Below are positions 45,006 through 53,087 of a stretch of 64,000 nt of DNA, one piece after another (the first letter of the stretch is position 1; every line of letters begins with the position of its first letter). This DNA comes from CAYLRU01 sp964386565 (GTDB lineage Bacteria; Desulfobacterota; Desulfobacteria; Desulfobacterales; UBA5616). The stretch is taken from the NCBI GenBank assembly GCA_964386565.1, contig CAYLRU010000007.1:1-64000 (forward strand). The letters are read 5' to 3'. The position numbers and the translations under genes are program-made. The notes beneath the pieces were generated by a model. The model did no database searches, was not told where the DNA came from, and saw only the letters and a list, made by a program, of their open reading frames with translations.

Positions 45006-45875
45006 ATGACCAAAAATCGATCTCTCATGATGATGGCCCAGCTTTCCGAGCGTTCCGGAATACCTGTATCAACCATTAAATACTACTTCAGGGAAAATCT
45101 TTTACCCGGCGGTTTTAAGGTAAACAGGACAACCGTCTATTACGGGCAGGACCATATCAACCAGTTGCGGGCGATAAAACACCTGCAGAAAGAAGGTCTT
45201 TCCCTGCGCCGGATCAAATCCATTTTGAAAAATCAGCGTTCACCAGAGGATAAAGAAAATCAGACGCCTTCCGCCAGGAGGGAAAATATCATCGAGGCGG
45301 CCATACCGCTCTTTATGGAACGCGGATTGGAGATGACGTCCATCACAGACATTGTAAAAGCTGCCCGCATCAGCCGGAACACGTTCTACCGGGAATTCAA
45401 AAGCAAGCGGGATGCTTTTGTTGCTTGTCTGGATAAGATGCTCAAAGACATGATCAATACGTTTAACGATGACATCCGCGGTAAGATGACGCATTTGGAT
45501 GACGGCATAAACAACGCATGGAATTTTTTGGGGATACAGTCGTCCTGGACAGACTTCATGAATCTGCTGGGTGCCACCATTGTCAACGATCCCCCGTTAT
45601 TAAACAAGATGCTGGATGACTTTATCGAACTTCGGGCCGGACAAATTTCCAAGGGGTTTGATCATTATATTCAACAAGGGCTTATAAGGCCTGTTGATAC
45701 GCAATTACTGGGGCTTATCGTCCTTGGAATCATTGATTATTGCAGTCGATTTATCCGAAGCAACAAATTCAGGGATGCCCACCGGATTTATGAAAAAGCG
45801 ATTGATATCCTTATCAACGGAATCATGGTCAAATCGCATGGAAATTCCAGGCTCCCCCCACTTGATCGGCAATAA
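45006..45875 (+). CDS. MerR-TetR fusion transcriptional regulator
   Basis: About 289 residues with two DNA-binding domains. Residues about 10-75 are MerR-like: LSERSGIPVSTIKYYFRENLL, then LRAIKHLQKEGLSLRRIKSIL. Residues about 90-140 are TetR-like: IIEAAIPLFMERGLEMTSITDIVKAA (given here in part) followed by SRNTFYREFKSKRDAF. The C-terminal 150 residues resemble a TetR ligand domain. I use ATG 45006; an open frame runs further back into the ATPase gene and ATG 45027 is also possible. It lies inside the reductase cluster and likely controls it in response to an aromatic acyl-CoA (inference). Confidence 0.85.
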   Translation: MTKNRSLMMMAQLSERSGIPVSTIKYYFRENLLPGGFKVNRTTVYYGQDHINQLRAIKHLQKEGLSLRRIKSILKNQRSPEDKENQTPSARRENIIEAAIPLFMERGLEMTSITDIVKAARISRNTFYREFKSKRDAFVACLDKMLKDMINTFNDDIRGKMTHLDDGINNAWNFLGIQSSWTDFMNLLGATIVNDPPLLNKMLDDFIELRAGQISKGFDHYIQQGLIRPVDTQLLGLIVLGIIDYCSRFIRSNKFRDAHRIYEKAIDILINGIMVKSHGNSRLPPLDRQ

Positions 45876-45889
45876 AAGGAGGAATGTTC

Positions 45890-47146
45890 ATGACTTCAAT
45901 AGCAAATCTCAGAAAAAAATACCTGGGTGCGATCGATGCAACAGACGAAGATATGCAGATCGTCAGTGCCGTCCGCGAGTACGTTGACAAGGAAATCATG
46001 CCCCGTCGCCAGGATCTGGACGGCGGATGGCACCGCGATGAAAAACTTGCCAAGGAGACGTTTGAAAAAGTACACAAGGGTCTCGTGGACATCGGCGTTC
46101 AGCGGGCCATTTACCCGGAAGAATTCGGAGGATTGGGTGTCAGCGGCGCGGCCAGTGAAATGATCTATGAAGAAATATCCCGGGGCGATGCAGGTCTTGC
46201 AACGCATATGGGTATCATCAACTGGGTCATGATGCCGGCGCTGAGAGCCGGAAGAATGGATCTGTTGGAGGAATTCATTCCGAAGATCTGCGACAACAAC
46301 CCTCATGGCTGCTGTATGGCCATCACCGAACCCTCCGGCGGGGCCAACTCGGAAGATCCGACCCAGCATGGACGAACCATCAACACCATTGCCGTACTCG
46401 ATGGAGATGAGTGGGTCATCAACGGTCACAAGATCTGGCCCAGCGGAGCCAGCGTGGCGGATATCACGTACTGCACCATCTGTACCACCGACCCGGCCAA
46501 GGGAGATGAAGGGGTGGCGCTGATCTATGTGCCCCCGGATGCCAAGGGTATGACATTTTCAAAACCATTCCAAAAAATGGGTATGTGCTGGACAGACACG
46601 AATACGGAAATTTTTTTCGACAATGTGAGAGTCCCCAAGAAAAACCGTGTGGCCGGACCGGGGGAGGATGCAAAAATACTGCATGATGTCGTGGGGATGG
46701 GGCGTATCGGCACGTGCGGATTCGCCCTAGGCGCAGCCCAGGCCTGCCTGGAAATTGTTCTCAACTGGACAAAAAGCAGGGAAATCGCCGGAAAAGCGGT
46801 TCGTGCCCGCTCCCTTCATGCGGGAATTATCGGAGAGATGGCCCTGAAAATCGAATCGGCAAGGGCATATGCCATGCAGGTCAACCGGATGATCAGAAGC
46901 GGCCGGTTTGGCAGACCCGGAGAACCCCTGCTGCTGTCAAAATGCTCTGCAGCCAAAGCTTACGCATGCGATGTCACCCTTTGGGTGGCCAACAAGGCCA
47001 TGGAATTGATGGGATCATACGGATTCGCATTTGATTACGATGTGGAAAAATATCTCCGCGATGTAAAAATACTTCAACTTTGGCTGGGAGGGCCTCAGCG
47101 GGCGATACTGGATACGGCATTGGGATATTATCAGTTTGAATGGTAG
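45890..47146 (+). CDS. Acyl-CoA dehydrogenase
   Basis: A 418-residue flavoprotein of the acyl-CoA dehydrogenase family. It has CCMAITEPSGGANSED (residues about 140-155, the flavin/substrate-site signature), WVINGHKIWPSGA, and the C-terminal GSYGFAFDYDVEKYLRDVKI. ATG 45890 is used because AAAGGAGG lies seven bases upstream; ATG 45884 is too close to it. It should oxidise an acyl-CoA of the pathway, perhaps a cyclic or arylalkyl-CoA. An inverted-repeat element starts directly after its stop. Confidence 0.9.
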   Translation: MTSIANLRKKYLGAIDATDEDMQIVSAVREYVDKEIMPRRQDLDGGWHRDEKLAKETFEKVHKGLVDIGVQRAIYPEEFGGLGVSGAASEMIYEEISRGDAGLATHMGIINWVMMPALRAGRMDLLEEFIPKICDNNPHGCCMAITEPSGGANSEDPTQHGRTINTIAVLDGDEWVINGHKIWPSGASVADITYCTICTTDPAKGDEGVALIYVPPDAKGMTFSKPFQKMGMCWTDTNTEIFFDNVRVPKKNRVAGPGEDAKILHDVVGMGRIGTCGFALGAAQACLEIVLNWTKSREIAGKAVRARSLHAGIIGEMALKIESARAYAMQVNRMIRSGRFGRPGEPLLLSKCSAAKAYACDVTLWVANKAMELMGSYGFAFDYDVEKYLRDVKILQLWLGGPQRAILDTALGYYQFEW

Positions 47147-47286
47147 GAAGCTGTTTCAAAATCTCCCCTCAAACCGAAATGCGGTGGACCGAGACGTTCA
47201 ATCCTCAAAATATGAGAATATTCCTGTAGTTGACCGCTTCGGTCCACCTTGATCCTGAATCCGATTGGAAGTTTTGAAACAGTCTC
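47147..47286. mobile_element. Candidate MITE or IS-derived inverted-repeat element (140 bp)
   Basis: The ends are inverted copies of each other: GAAGCTGTTTCAAAA at the left and, read on the other strand, GAGACTGTTTCAAAA at the right. A second inverted pair, GGTGGACCGA (47192-47201) and TCGGTCCACC, lies inside. There is no coding capacity. It begins on the base after the acyl-CoA dehydrogenase stop codon, and no clear target-site duplication is visible. It could also fold as a large hairpin and end transcription. Confidence 0.5.
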
Positions 47287-47419
47287 AGGGTATTGCATTG
47301 GTCCAATTTTTCACTGATGATTGCAAATCATACAGCAAAAAAGCAACAACGCCCCTGATGCCTGAAGAAGATTGTCTGTTTCACCGGTTTTTTAAAAAAA
47401 TATGACGGGAGAATGATTT

Positions 47420-48697
47420 ATGCAAAAAGCATTTAAAAAAACCCGGGAAATGGTTGAGGGACTGGCAAAACCGTCTCTTGAATTTCTGAGCGCCATCGAC
47501 GACCCTGATATCAAACTCCAAATCCTGGCGCTGAAAGACTCCATCGGCCGAATGGAGGAACTGTTTGCAGCGGCGGAAAACCCGAATCAAAAAGTGGCCC
47601 TGTTTGAGTTCGGGTTGACGCCCCAGTTGTTTTACGCTTTTGACTGTGCGCCATTGTGCCTGGAAACATTTCCCATGCTGTTCACGGCCAGCAGAAAAGA
47701 AGTATTTTATAAATTCGTGGAAAAGGCGGAATCATCCGGTTTGCCGTCTGATGTATGTTCCACGGATCGGTTTATCATGGGGGCGGCGCTATCCGGCGAA
47801 TTTCCCGATAACGCTTTTTTCGTTACCTCTTCCGCCCCTTGCGACGGAACCCGCGTGGCATATCCCGTCATGAAAAGTGCCCTGGACATTCCCACACTTT
47901 TTATTGAAACACCTTACACTTACGAAAAAGAAGCGGCACGCTGGTATGGGCAGCAAATCAAAAAGCAACTGATCCCGTTTTTAGAAGAGGTTACGGGAAA
48001 AAAGTTCGACCTTGACCGGTTTCGGAACATCATCGAAGAATCAAACCGGGCTTATGAACTCCTCGTTGATATTTCCGATGCTTACACATTAAAACCATCG
48101 CCTCTGCCGGCATCGCTGAGAGGATTTCCCTACATGAGCTTTATCAGCTCGGCAGGACATCCCAGGAATACCGAAAACACCGGTATTTTTCATCAAGAAG
48201 TCTTCCGTCGCGTTAAAAACGGCATTGTCAAGCAAACGGAAGAAAAGTATCGCGTACTGTGGGTGCATGTTCCACCCACATTTGACAATGAATTCTTTAC
48301 GTGGATGGAAAACAAGCTTGGCGCATCCGTGATTACATCCATGCTGGCGGCAACACCGATTCTGCGTCCCATCGACACGACAAATCTCGATACCATGCTC
48401 GAAGGTTACGCGTGGCAGGGTTTGGATATGACCATGTCCATCATGCGGTTTGACACACGAAAATTTATTGAATATACCATGAATACATTTCATCAATATC
48501 AATGCGACTGCCTTATCGTCACCCAGCACGTGGGGTGCAACAGCATCTGCGGTGCCGCCGGAATTATGCGTCGGTATCTCCGGGAAGAAGGAATTCCCAC
48601 CTTATTTATCGAGCTGGACTATAATGACGATCGGGTTTTGTCCGCCGAGCCGCTGCGAGAACAAATCGAAGACTTTTTTACCACTATTATGGCATAA
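47420..48697 (+). CDS. Benzoyl-CoA-reductase-like subunit (BzdO/BcrB type), second set
   Basis: A 425-residue paralog of the protein at 41946-43316. Cysteines occur in the same places: DVCSTDRF, APCDGTR and HVGCNSICG. It is shorter and more diverged, with GGCDP replaced by APCDG. It forms a pair with the BzdN-like gene 17 bases downstream. No extra ATPase genes accompany the pair, so it would share the activators at 43337-44974. It may reduce a different ring or act as a dehydratase. Confidence 0.83.
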   Translation: MQKAFKKTREMVEGLAKPSLEFLSAIDDPDIKLQILALKDSIGRMEELFAAAENPNQKVALFEFGLTPQLFYAFDCAPLCLETFPMLFTASRKEVFYKFVEKAESSGLPSDVCSTDRFIMGAALSGEFPDNAFFVTSSAPCDGTRVAYPVMKSALDIPTLFIETPYTYEKEAARWYGQQIKKQLIPFLEEVTGKKFDLDRFRNIIEESNRAYELLVDISDAYTLKPSPLPASLRGFPYMSFISSAGHPRNTENTGIFHQEVFRRVKNGIVKQTEEKYRVLWVHVPPTFDNEFFTWMENKLGASVITSMLAATPILRPIDTTNLDTMLEGYAWQGLDMTMSIMRFDTRKFIEYTMNTFHQYQCDCLIVTQHVGCNSICGAAGIMRRYLREEGIPTLFIELDYNDDRVLSAEPLREQIEDFFTTIMA

Positions 48698-48713
48698 AAA
48701 ACGGGGAGTTATT

Positions 48714-49835
48714 ATGGACAGCCTGGAATATTTCAAAACAATGGCACAAAAATTATTCAACACCGAAGCCCGGTCCTGGAAAGAAAAAGGAGGACGTATC
48801 ATCGGCATCCAGTGTTCCAGCATACCCGAAGAAGTAATCCACGCCGCTGGTATTTTGCCGACCCGGCTTCGTGCACCCGGATTACCGGACACCAAAAACG
48901 CGGATGCCCACCTTCACCGGATTAACTGCTCTTACACCCGGTCGGTTTTGGAATACCTCCTGTTGGGCGAACTGGATTTTCTTGATGGATTTGTCGCTAC
49001 GAATACGTGTGATCACCACCTTCGTCTAGTAAATGAAGTAGAAGATAAATCCCATTTTTCATTCTTCCATTATTTCCAGATGCACCATACCATAACGCAG
49101 GGTGCTAAAGAATGGCTCATCCAGGAAATGAAAAATCTGATCCTGCAGTTGGAGAAAACGTTTAACATCACCGTTTCAGAAAACGATTTAAGGCACACCA
49201 TATCGGTTTACAATAAAACACGGCAGCTCATGGCCCGGTTAAACGATTTGAGAAAAAACACTCCCCCGCCGTTGACCGGTGCCGAATACATGCAAATCGC
49301 CCTTACCGGGATGTCTATTCCCCGTGAAATCTTTAACCAAAAGCTTGAAATCCTTTTGCCGGAACTCGAGAACCGCCGGGTTTCGGAAAAACATTTACCA
49401 CGGCTTCTGATTATCGGAGGCGCCTGTGATTCACCCGAATTTATAGAATTCATCGAAAGCAAAGGAACGAACATCGTGGCGGACGGCATGTGTTTCGGCC
49501 TTCGTCACTATATGGGCGTTATCGATGAGGGGAAGGCCGACCCCATAGAGGCGATTGCGGACCGGTATATGACCCGGATCCCCTGTCCCTCCATCATCGA
49601 CGGTTTTGACCGGACCTATGCTGTTCTTAAAGAAATCATTGAAAAACTGAACGTACAGGGTGTTGTCAGTGCCCGATTAAAATTCTGCGATCATTTCGCA
49701 GGTATCCGGAAATTACTGGTCGACCAGTTGCGCCGGGATAACAGCGTCCCGGTGGTCGAGCTTGAACGTGAATACAACACAACCAAATCCGGCCAGCTCA
49801 GTACGCGGATTCAGGCTTTTCTGGAACTGCTTTGA
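48714..49835 (+). CDS. Benzoyl-CoA-reductase-like subunit (BzdN/BcrC type), second set
   Basis: A 373-residue paralog of the protein at 40822-41949: GGRIIGIQCSSIPEEVIHAAGILP, NCSYTRSV, TNTCDHH, GVVSARLKFCDHF and the ending LSTRIQAFLELL. ATG 48714 follows GGGGAG; a longer open frame back to 48552 lies inside the preceding gene. The second cysteine of the NCSFARCC motif in the first copy is absent here (NCSYTRSV). The 3' end overlaps the convergent DUF4125 gene by 25 bases. Confidence 0.85.
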   Translation: MDSLEYFKTMAQKLFNTEARSWKEKGGRIIGIQCSSIPEEVIHAAGILPTRLRAPGLPDTKNADAHLHRINCSYTRSVLEYLLLGELDFLDGFVATNTCDHHLRLVNEVEDKSHFSFFHYFQMHHTITQGAKEWLIQEMKNLILQLEKTFNITVSENDLRHTISVYNKTRQLMARLNDLRKNTPPPLTGAEYMQIALTGMSIPREIFNQKLEILLPELENRRVSEKHLPRLLIIGGACDSPEFIEFIESKGTNIVADGMCFGLRHYMGVIDEGKADPIEAIADRYMTRIPCPSIIDGFDRTYAVLKEIIEKLNVQGVVSARLKFCDHFAGIRKLLVDQLRRDNSVPVVELEREYNTTKSGQLSTRIQAFLELL

Positions 49836-50413
49836 CCCGAATTTCCGGCGGCCCTTTCCGCCTCTTCAAGGGAACGATATCCGTAACTTTTCACGAGAAA
49901 TGTATAAAGGATCTGGTTCATATTCATATGGCCTTTTCGGTATCGTTTTACGTCCGCATAAAGAAGTTGAAGGGTTTCGTGGGAACAGGTTTCGAGTTCA
50001 CCCCGTAAATAGGTTGCAAACGAAGTATGAAGGGCTGTATCGCTTCGACTGTCAACGGCCCTCGCCCCCCGCATGAGATTGGGATATTTTTCAAACATTT
50101 CTTTTTGCCACATCAACTGGGCGTCAACAATCTTATCAATTAACGGATCGTCGTTGAGGCACGGAATAAGATTTTCCATGCGACCGTATTTTAATGTCAT
50201 GAGATTTTTTCCATTTTTTTCAGCAAGGGTCAGGTCGTTGAGGTAGCTTAACAGCGTCTCTTTTGACCAGGTGGAAAATTGCGCCCTGCGGTTTCGCTTA
50301 AATTCATCCGGATGATCCTGGCAGATTGCCTTTTCACGCGTTGAAACGGACAGGAACATTCGCAGTTCAATGTCCAGGATAACATCTATCAGGCTTTTCT
50401 TCTCTTCATCCAT
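49811..50413 (-). CDS. DUF4125-like protein
   Basis: A 200-residue soluble protein resembling the DUF4125 family, with MFLSVSTREKAICQDHP near the start and TYLRGELE in the middle. I start it at ATG 50413, which overlaps the end of the epimerase gene (ATGGATGA); a longer frame to 50500 lies inside that gene. DUF4125 and DUF4037 proteins are often neighbours or fused, and a DUF4037 protein lies two genes away. Function unknown. Confidence 0.7.
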   Translation of the reverse strand: MDEEKKSLIDVILDIELRMFLSVSTREKAICQDHPDEFKRNRRAQFSTWSKETLLSYLNDLTLAEKNGKNLMTLKYGRMENLIPCLNDDPLIDKIVDAQLMWQKEMFEKYPNLMRGARAVDSRSDTALHTSFATYLRGELETCSHETLQLLYADVKRYRKGHMNMNQILYTFLVKSYGYRSLEEAERAAGNSGQSSSRKA

Positions 50414-51341
50414 GGCGGTCTTCTGCTCCTTGTCCTTGCCCGGCATACCATTTCCAGGTTTTCCGCATTCCATCAACAAACGGCGTATATGAAAACGCAA
50501 GCTTCTCCTGGATTTTCGTGCCTGAATAAATCAGGTGCTGTTCCAAGGGAAACGGCAGGGGGATCTGCTGCGCGTCAATCTCTTTACTGTCCAGGGCATA
50601 TATGGACGCCCTTGTATTCATAATTTCCTGCAGAACATGAATAAACCGTCTATAGGAAATCAGGTCTTCCGCGGCAAGATTAAACGCATCATTAAAAACA
50701 GCGGCATTTCCCAAACAAAGTCGAATGACTTGGGCAACATCCCATACGGAAACAAATTGATACAGGGCCAGCTCGTTTTTGGGAAGTGCAATGGCCTTTC
50801 CTTCTGTAATGAGTTTGAAAAAATAACTTTCCCTGGGAGCATAATTATATTTCCCATAGATGATTGTCGGACGCAGGATCGTATAAGGAACACCTGATTT
50901 TCGACACAGATCGACAACTTTTTCCTCAGCCTTCCATTTATTATACCCGTAGTCAGCTGCGGGCCCCGGTTCAGGCCGGGGAGATGCGAGTTTGGGCGCA
51001 TCCTCTTTTACGGGTAGCCCCAGTGTATCCGCATAAACCGAAGTGGTACTGATAAAAATATAATGGCCCACGGCCGGATGGGGTATGGCCAGCATCAATT
51101 GCACAATATCAAGGGGGGTGTAGGCGCAAAAATCGATAACGGCATGCCATTTAAGCCGGGGGATTGCGTTTTTCAGGCCATGATCATGCCTGTCGCAGAT
51201 GATTTCCAAGACACCGTTTAATTCCAACTGTCTGTTTCCCCGGTTCACCACGCAAATCCGGTTTTCCGGATCTTTCACCAACTCTTCGACACACACCCTG
51301 CCGACAAAATAGCTTCCGCCGATAACAAGGATGTTTCTCAT
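50406..51341 (-). CDS. NAD-dependent epimerase/dehydratase family protein
   Basis: A 311-residue extended short-chain dehydrogenase. It has the N-terminal nucleotide motif GGSYFVG (GxxxxxG type, residues about 8-14), and YGYNKWKAEE, which carries the YxxxK active-site pair. The substrate is probably a nucleotide sugar or other sugar derivative. It lies in a minus-strand group with DUF4037, DUF4125 and TPR genes. Confidence 0.82.
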   Translation of the reverse strand: MRNILVIGGSYFVGRVCVEELVKDPENRICVVNRGNRQLELNGVLEIICDRHDHGLKNAIPRLKWHAVIDFCAYTPLDIVQLMLAIPHPAVGHYIFISTTSVYADTLGLPVKEDAPKLASPRPEPGPAADYGYNKWKAEEKVVDLCRKSGVPYTILRPTIIYGKYNYAPRESYFFKLITEGKAIALPKNELALYQFVSVWDVAQVIRLCLGNAAVFNDAFNLAAEDLISYRRFIHVLQEIMNTRASIYALDSKEIDAQQIPLPFPLEQHLIYSGTKIQEKLAFSYTPFVDGMRKTWKWYAGQGQGAEDRHG

Positions 51342-51389
51342 TACCGCTCCTCATTTATCTCCATGCCTGAAAATCCATTTACGCCCCAA

Positions 51390-52316
51390 TTATCCCACCC
51401 ACACGTTTCTTTGCCTTAAATTCTCATCTTTTATCTTTTCCTGCACCAACGGTCCGTGGTCCAGTAAAAAATCGCTGTCCGATTCACTCAGATACTGGTT
51501 CTTCAGTTCACTAATGATCTGCCGGCATATCTGCTCAACAATATCGGCTTTATTATCATAGTCCGTGGTGTTTACGATCTCGTTTATTTTATCATGACAC
51601 CATTTCCCCAATATGGGCAGATCTGCCAGTGCCAGGTGCATCCACTTAAAAAACGGCGTATATCGCTTATTCAACAGAAATACCATGGATATGGCATCCG
51701 AGCAGAATTTGGTTTGCGCATATAGGGCCGGAAAAAACGCTTTTCGTTTAATGCATCTTTGAAAATTGTACTGGCCAAACTGGGCAAGTGTCATGCATCG
51801 GGAAGCAATCTTTTTTAAACGGACGTCTTCCGGGTAGAATTCCATCAGTTTTTTACGCCACCTGCTGAATTTTTCATAAGGGTCATAAAAAACTTTTCCG
51901 TTCGTGCATGCCGCCAGACTGTTTTCCGGGATAAGAAACCATTCATCAAGCGTATCGGGTAAATGATCCAGACCTGTATATTGCTGATAAAACGCCGAAA
52001 TACGGAAAACACCGATCCTGCCGAATCCCCATTTACTGACTTTCCGGGGGCCATATCCCAGAAAAGATTGCGGCAGGGCAAATACGGCCTGCTCCAGATC
52101 TTTGCCGATGGCAAGGTAATCCGGATCATCCAGCCATAAACAAAACCCAGGACCCCAATCGTGATCTTGTGAAACAACGTCATCAAATCCAAAGCATTCC
52201 GAACCGTCCCCCACCAAACCGGCTGCGATTTTGTCCGCATATACCTCAAATCTCTCCCGGATCAGCGGCAAACCATAGGTATTGAAATATTTCCCGGCCA
52301 GTTCAATACCTTTCAT
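51390..52316 (-). CDS. DUF4037-domain protein
   Basis: A 308-residue protein with the opening KGIELAGKYFNTYGLPLI, then GLVGDGSECFGFDD and SQDHDWGPGF, which look like the nucleotidyltransferase-like DUF4037 signature with paired acidic residues. The TPR gene lies upstream, six bases away, and the epimerase and DUF4125 genes follow. DUF4037 and DUF4125 modules occur together in other bacteria; their biochemical role is unknown. Confidence 0.78.
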   Translation of the reverse strand: MKGIELAGKYFNTYGLPLIRERFEVYADKIAAGLVGDGSECFGFDDVVSQDHDWGPGFCLWLDDPDYLAIGKDLEQAVFALPQSFLGYGPRKVSKWGFGRIGVFRISAFYQQYTGLDHLPDTLDEWFLIPENSLAACTNGKVFYDPYEKFSRWRKKLMEFYPEDVRLKKIASRCMTLAQFGQYNFQRCIKRKAFFPALYAQTKFCSDAISMVFLLNKRYTPFFKWMHLALADLPILGKWCHDKINEIVNTTDYDNKADIVEQICRQIISELKNQYLSESDSDFLLDHGPLVQEKIKDENLRQRNVWVG

Positions 52317-52322
52317 GACAGT

Positions 52323-52913
52323 CTACACTCCCATCCCGTTCTGTATGGCCCCTGTCAGGGCATTTATATTTTCCCTGGCAATTCCTGCTTTTTCAGTTTC
52401 ATTTAAGGCATCGTATAAATTCAGGGCCAGGATGTACCAGGAAACAGCCGTTTTAGCATCACCGGATACAGCATGAATATAGGCGATATTGCTGTACTGG
52501 TTTGCAATCTGAAGGCCGTCTTTTATCTTTTCAAAAAAAGCCAGGGATTTTAGATACATGTCCACTGCTTTGTCGTAATCTTTGATATCACGATATACCG
52601 ACCCGATATTTTGAAGCTGATTTGCCTGACCCACAGTATCATCTAACATCTTGTATTTCCGGTAGGCGTTCTCAAAGCTTTCCATGGCGCTGTTGAAATG
52701 ACCGGTCTGAACATGGATAAGCCCCATATTGTTGTGGATCATGGCCAGTTGTTCGTCATCACCACCGGCTTTAAGAATTTCAAGACAATCCTGGTAGAGT
52801 TTAAGGGCATCTTCATATTCCTTGTTGGTTAAATGAGCGTGGGCCTGTTGACTCAGCAAAGTTATCTTATCGTCCCGGCTGTTTTCTTCCATCATTGTTT
52901 TCCCCCATTCCAA
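52323..52913 (-). CDS. Tetratricopeptide-repeat protein
   Basis: A 196-residue protein made of four or five TPR units (for example EYEDALKLYQDCLEIL, HFNSAMESFENAYRKY, DYDKAVDMYLKSLAFF). No signal peptide. GGAGGAGG lies five bases before the ATG at 52913, so this start is preferred over the ATG pair at 52895. First gene of the DUF4037/epimerase/DUF4125 run; probably a scaffold. Confidence 0.85.
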   Translation of the reverse strand: MEWGKTMMEENSRDDKITLLSQQAHAHLTNKEYEDALKLYQDCLEILKAGGDDEQLAMIHNNMGLIHVQTGHFNSAMESFENAYRKYKMLDDTVGQANQLQNIGSVYRDIKDYDKAVDMYLKSLAFFEKIKDGLQIANQYSNIAYIHAVSGDAKTAVSWYILALNLYDALNETEKAGIARENINALTGAIQNGMGV

Positions 52914-53087
52914 CCTCCTCCCATAAGGAAGGAAGGCTTTCTTTCAGTGTCTTTATAAACTCCCTAAAGGGATTTACAGGAAAATTCATGCCGAGTTAAC
53001 GGCACTGACTCAAAGACCGGAAAGCTCTTCTTTCCAACCCATAGAGCGAAATGAAACGGGCGAATAAAATAAAAACATCCCGACCCG

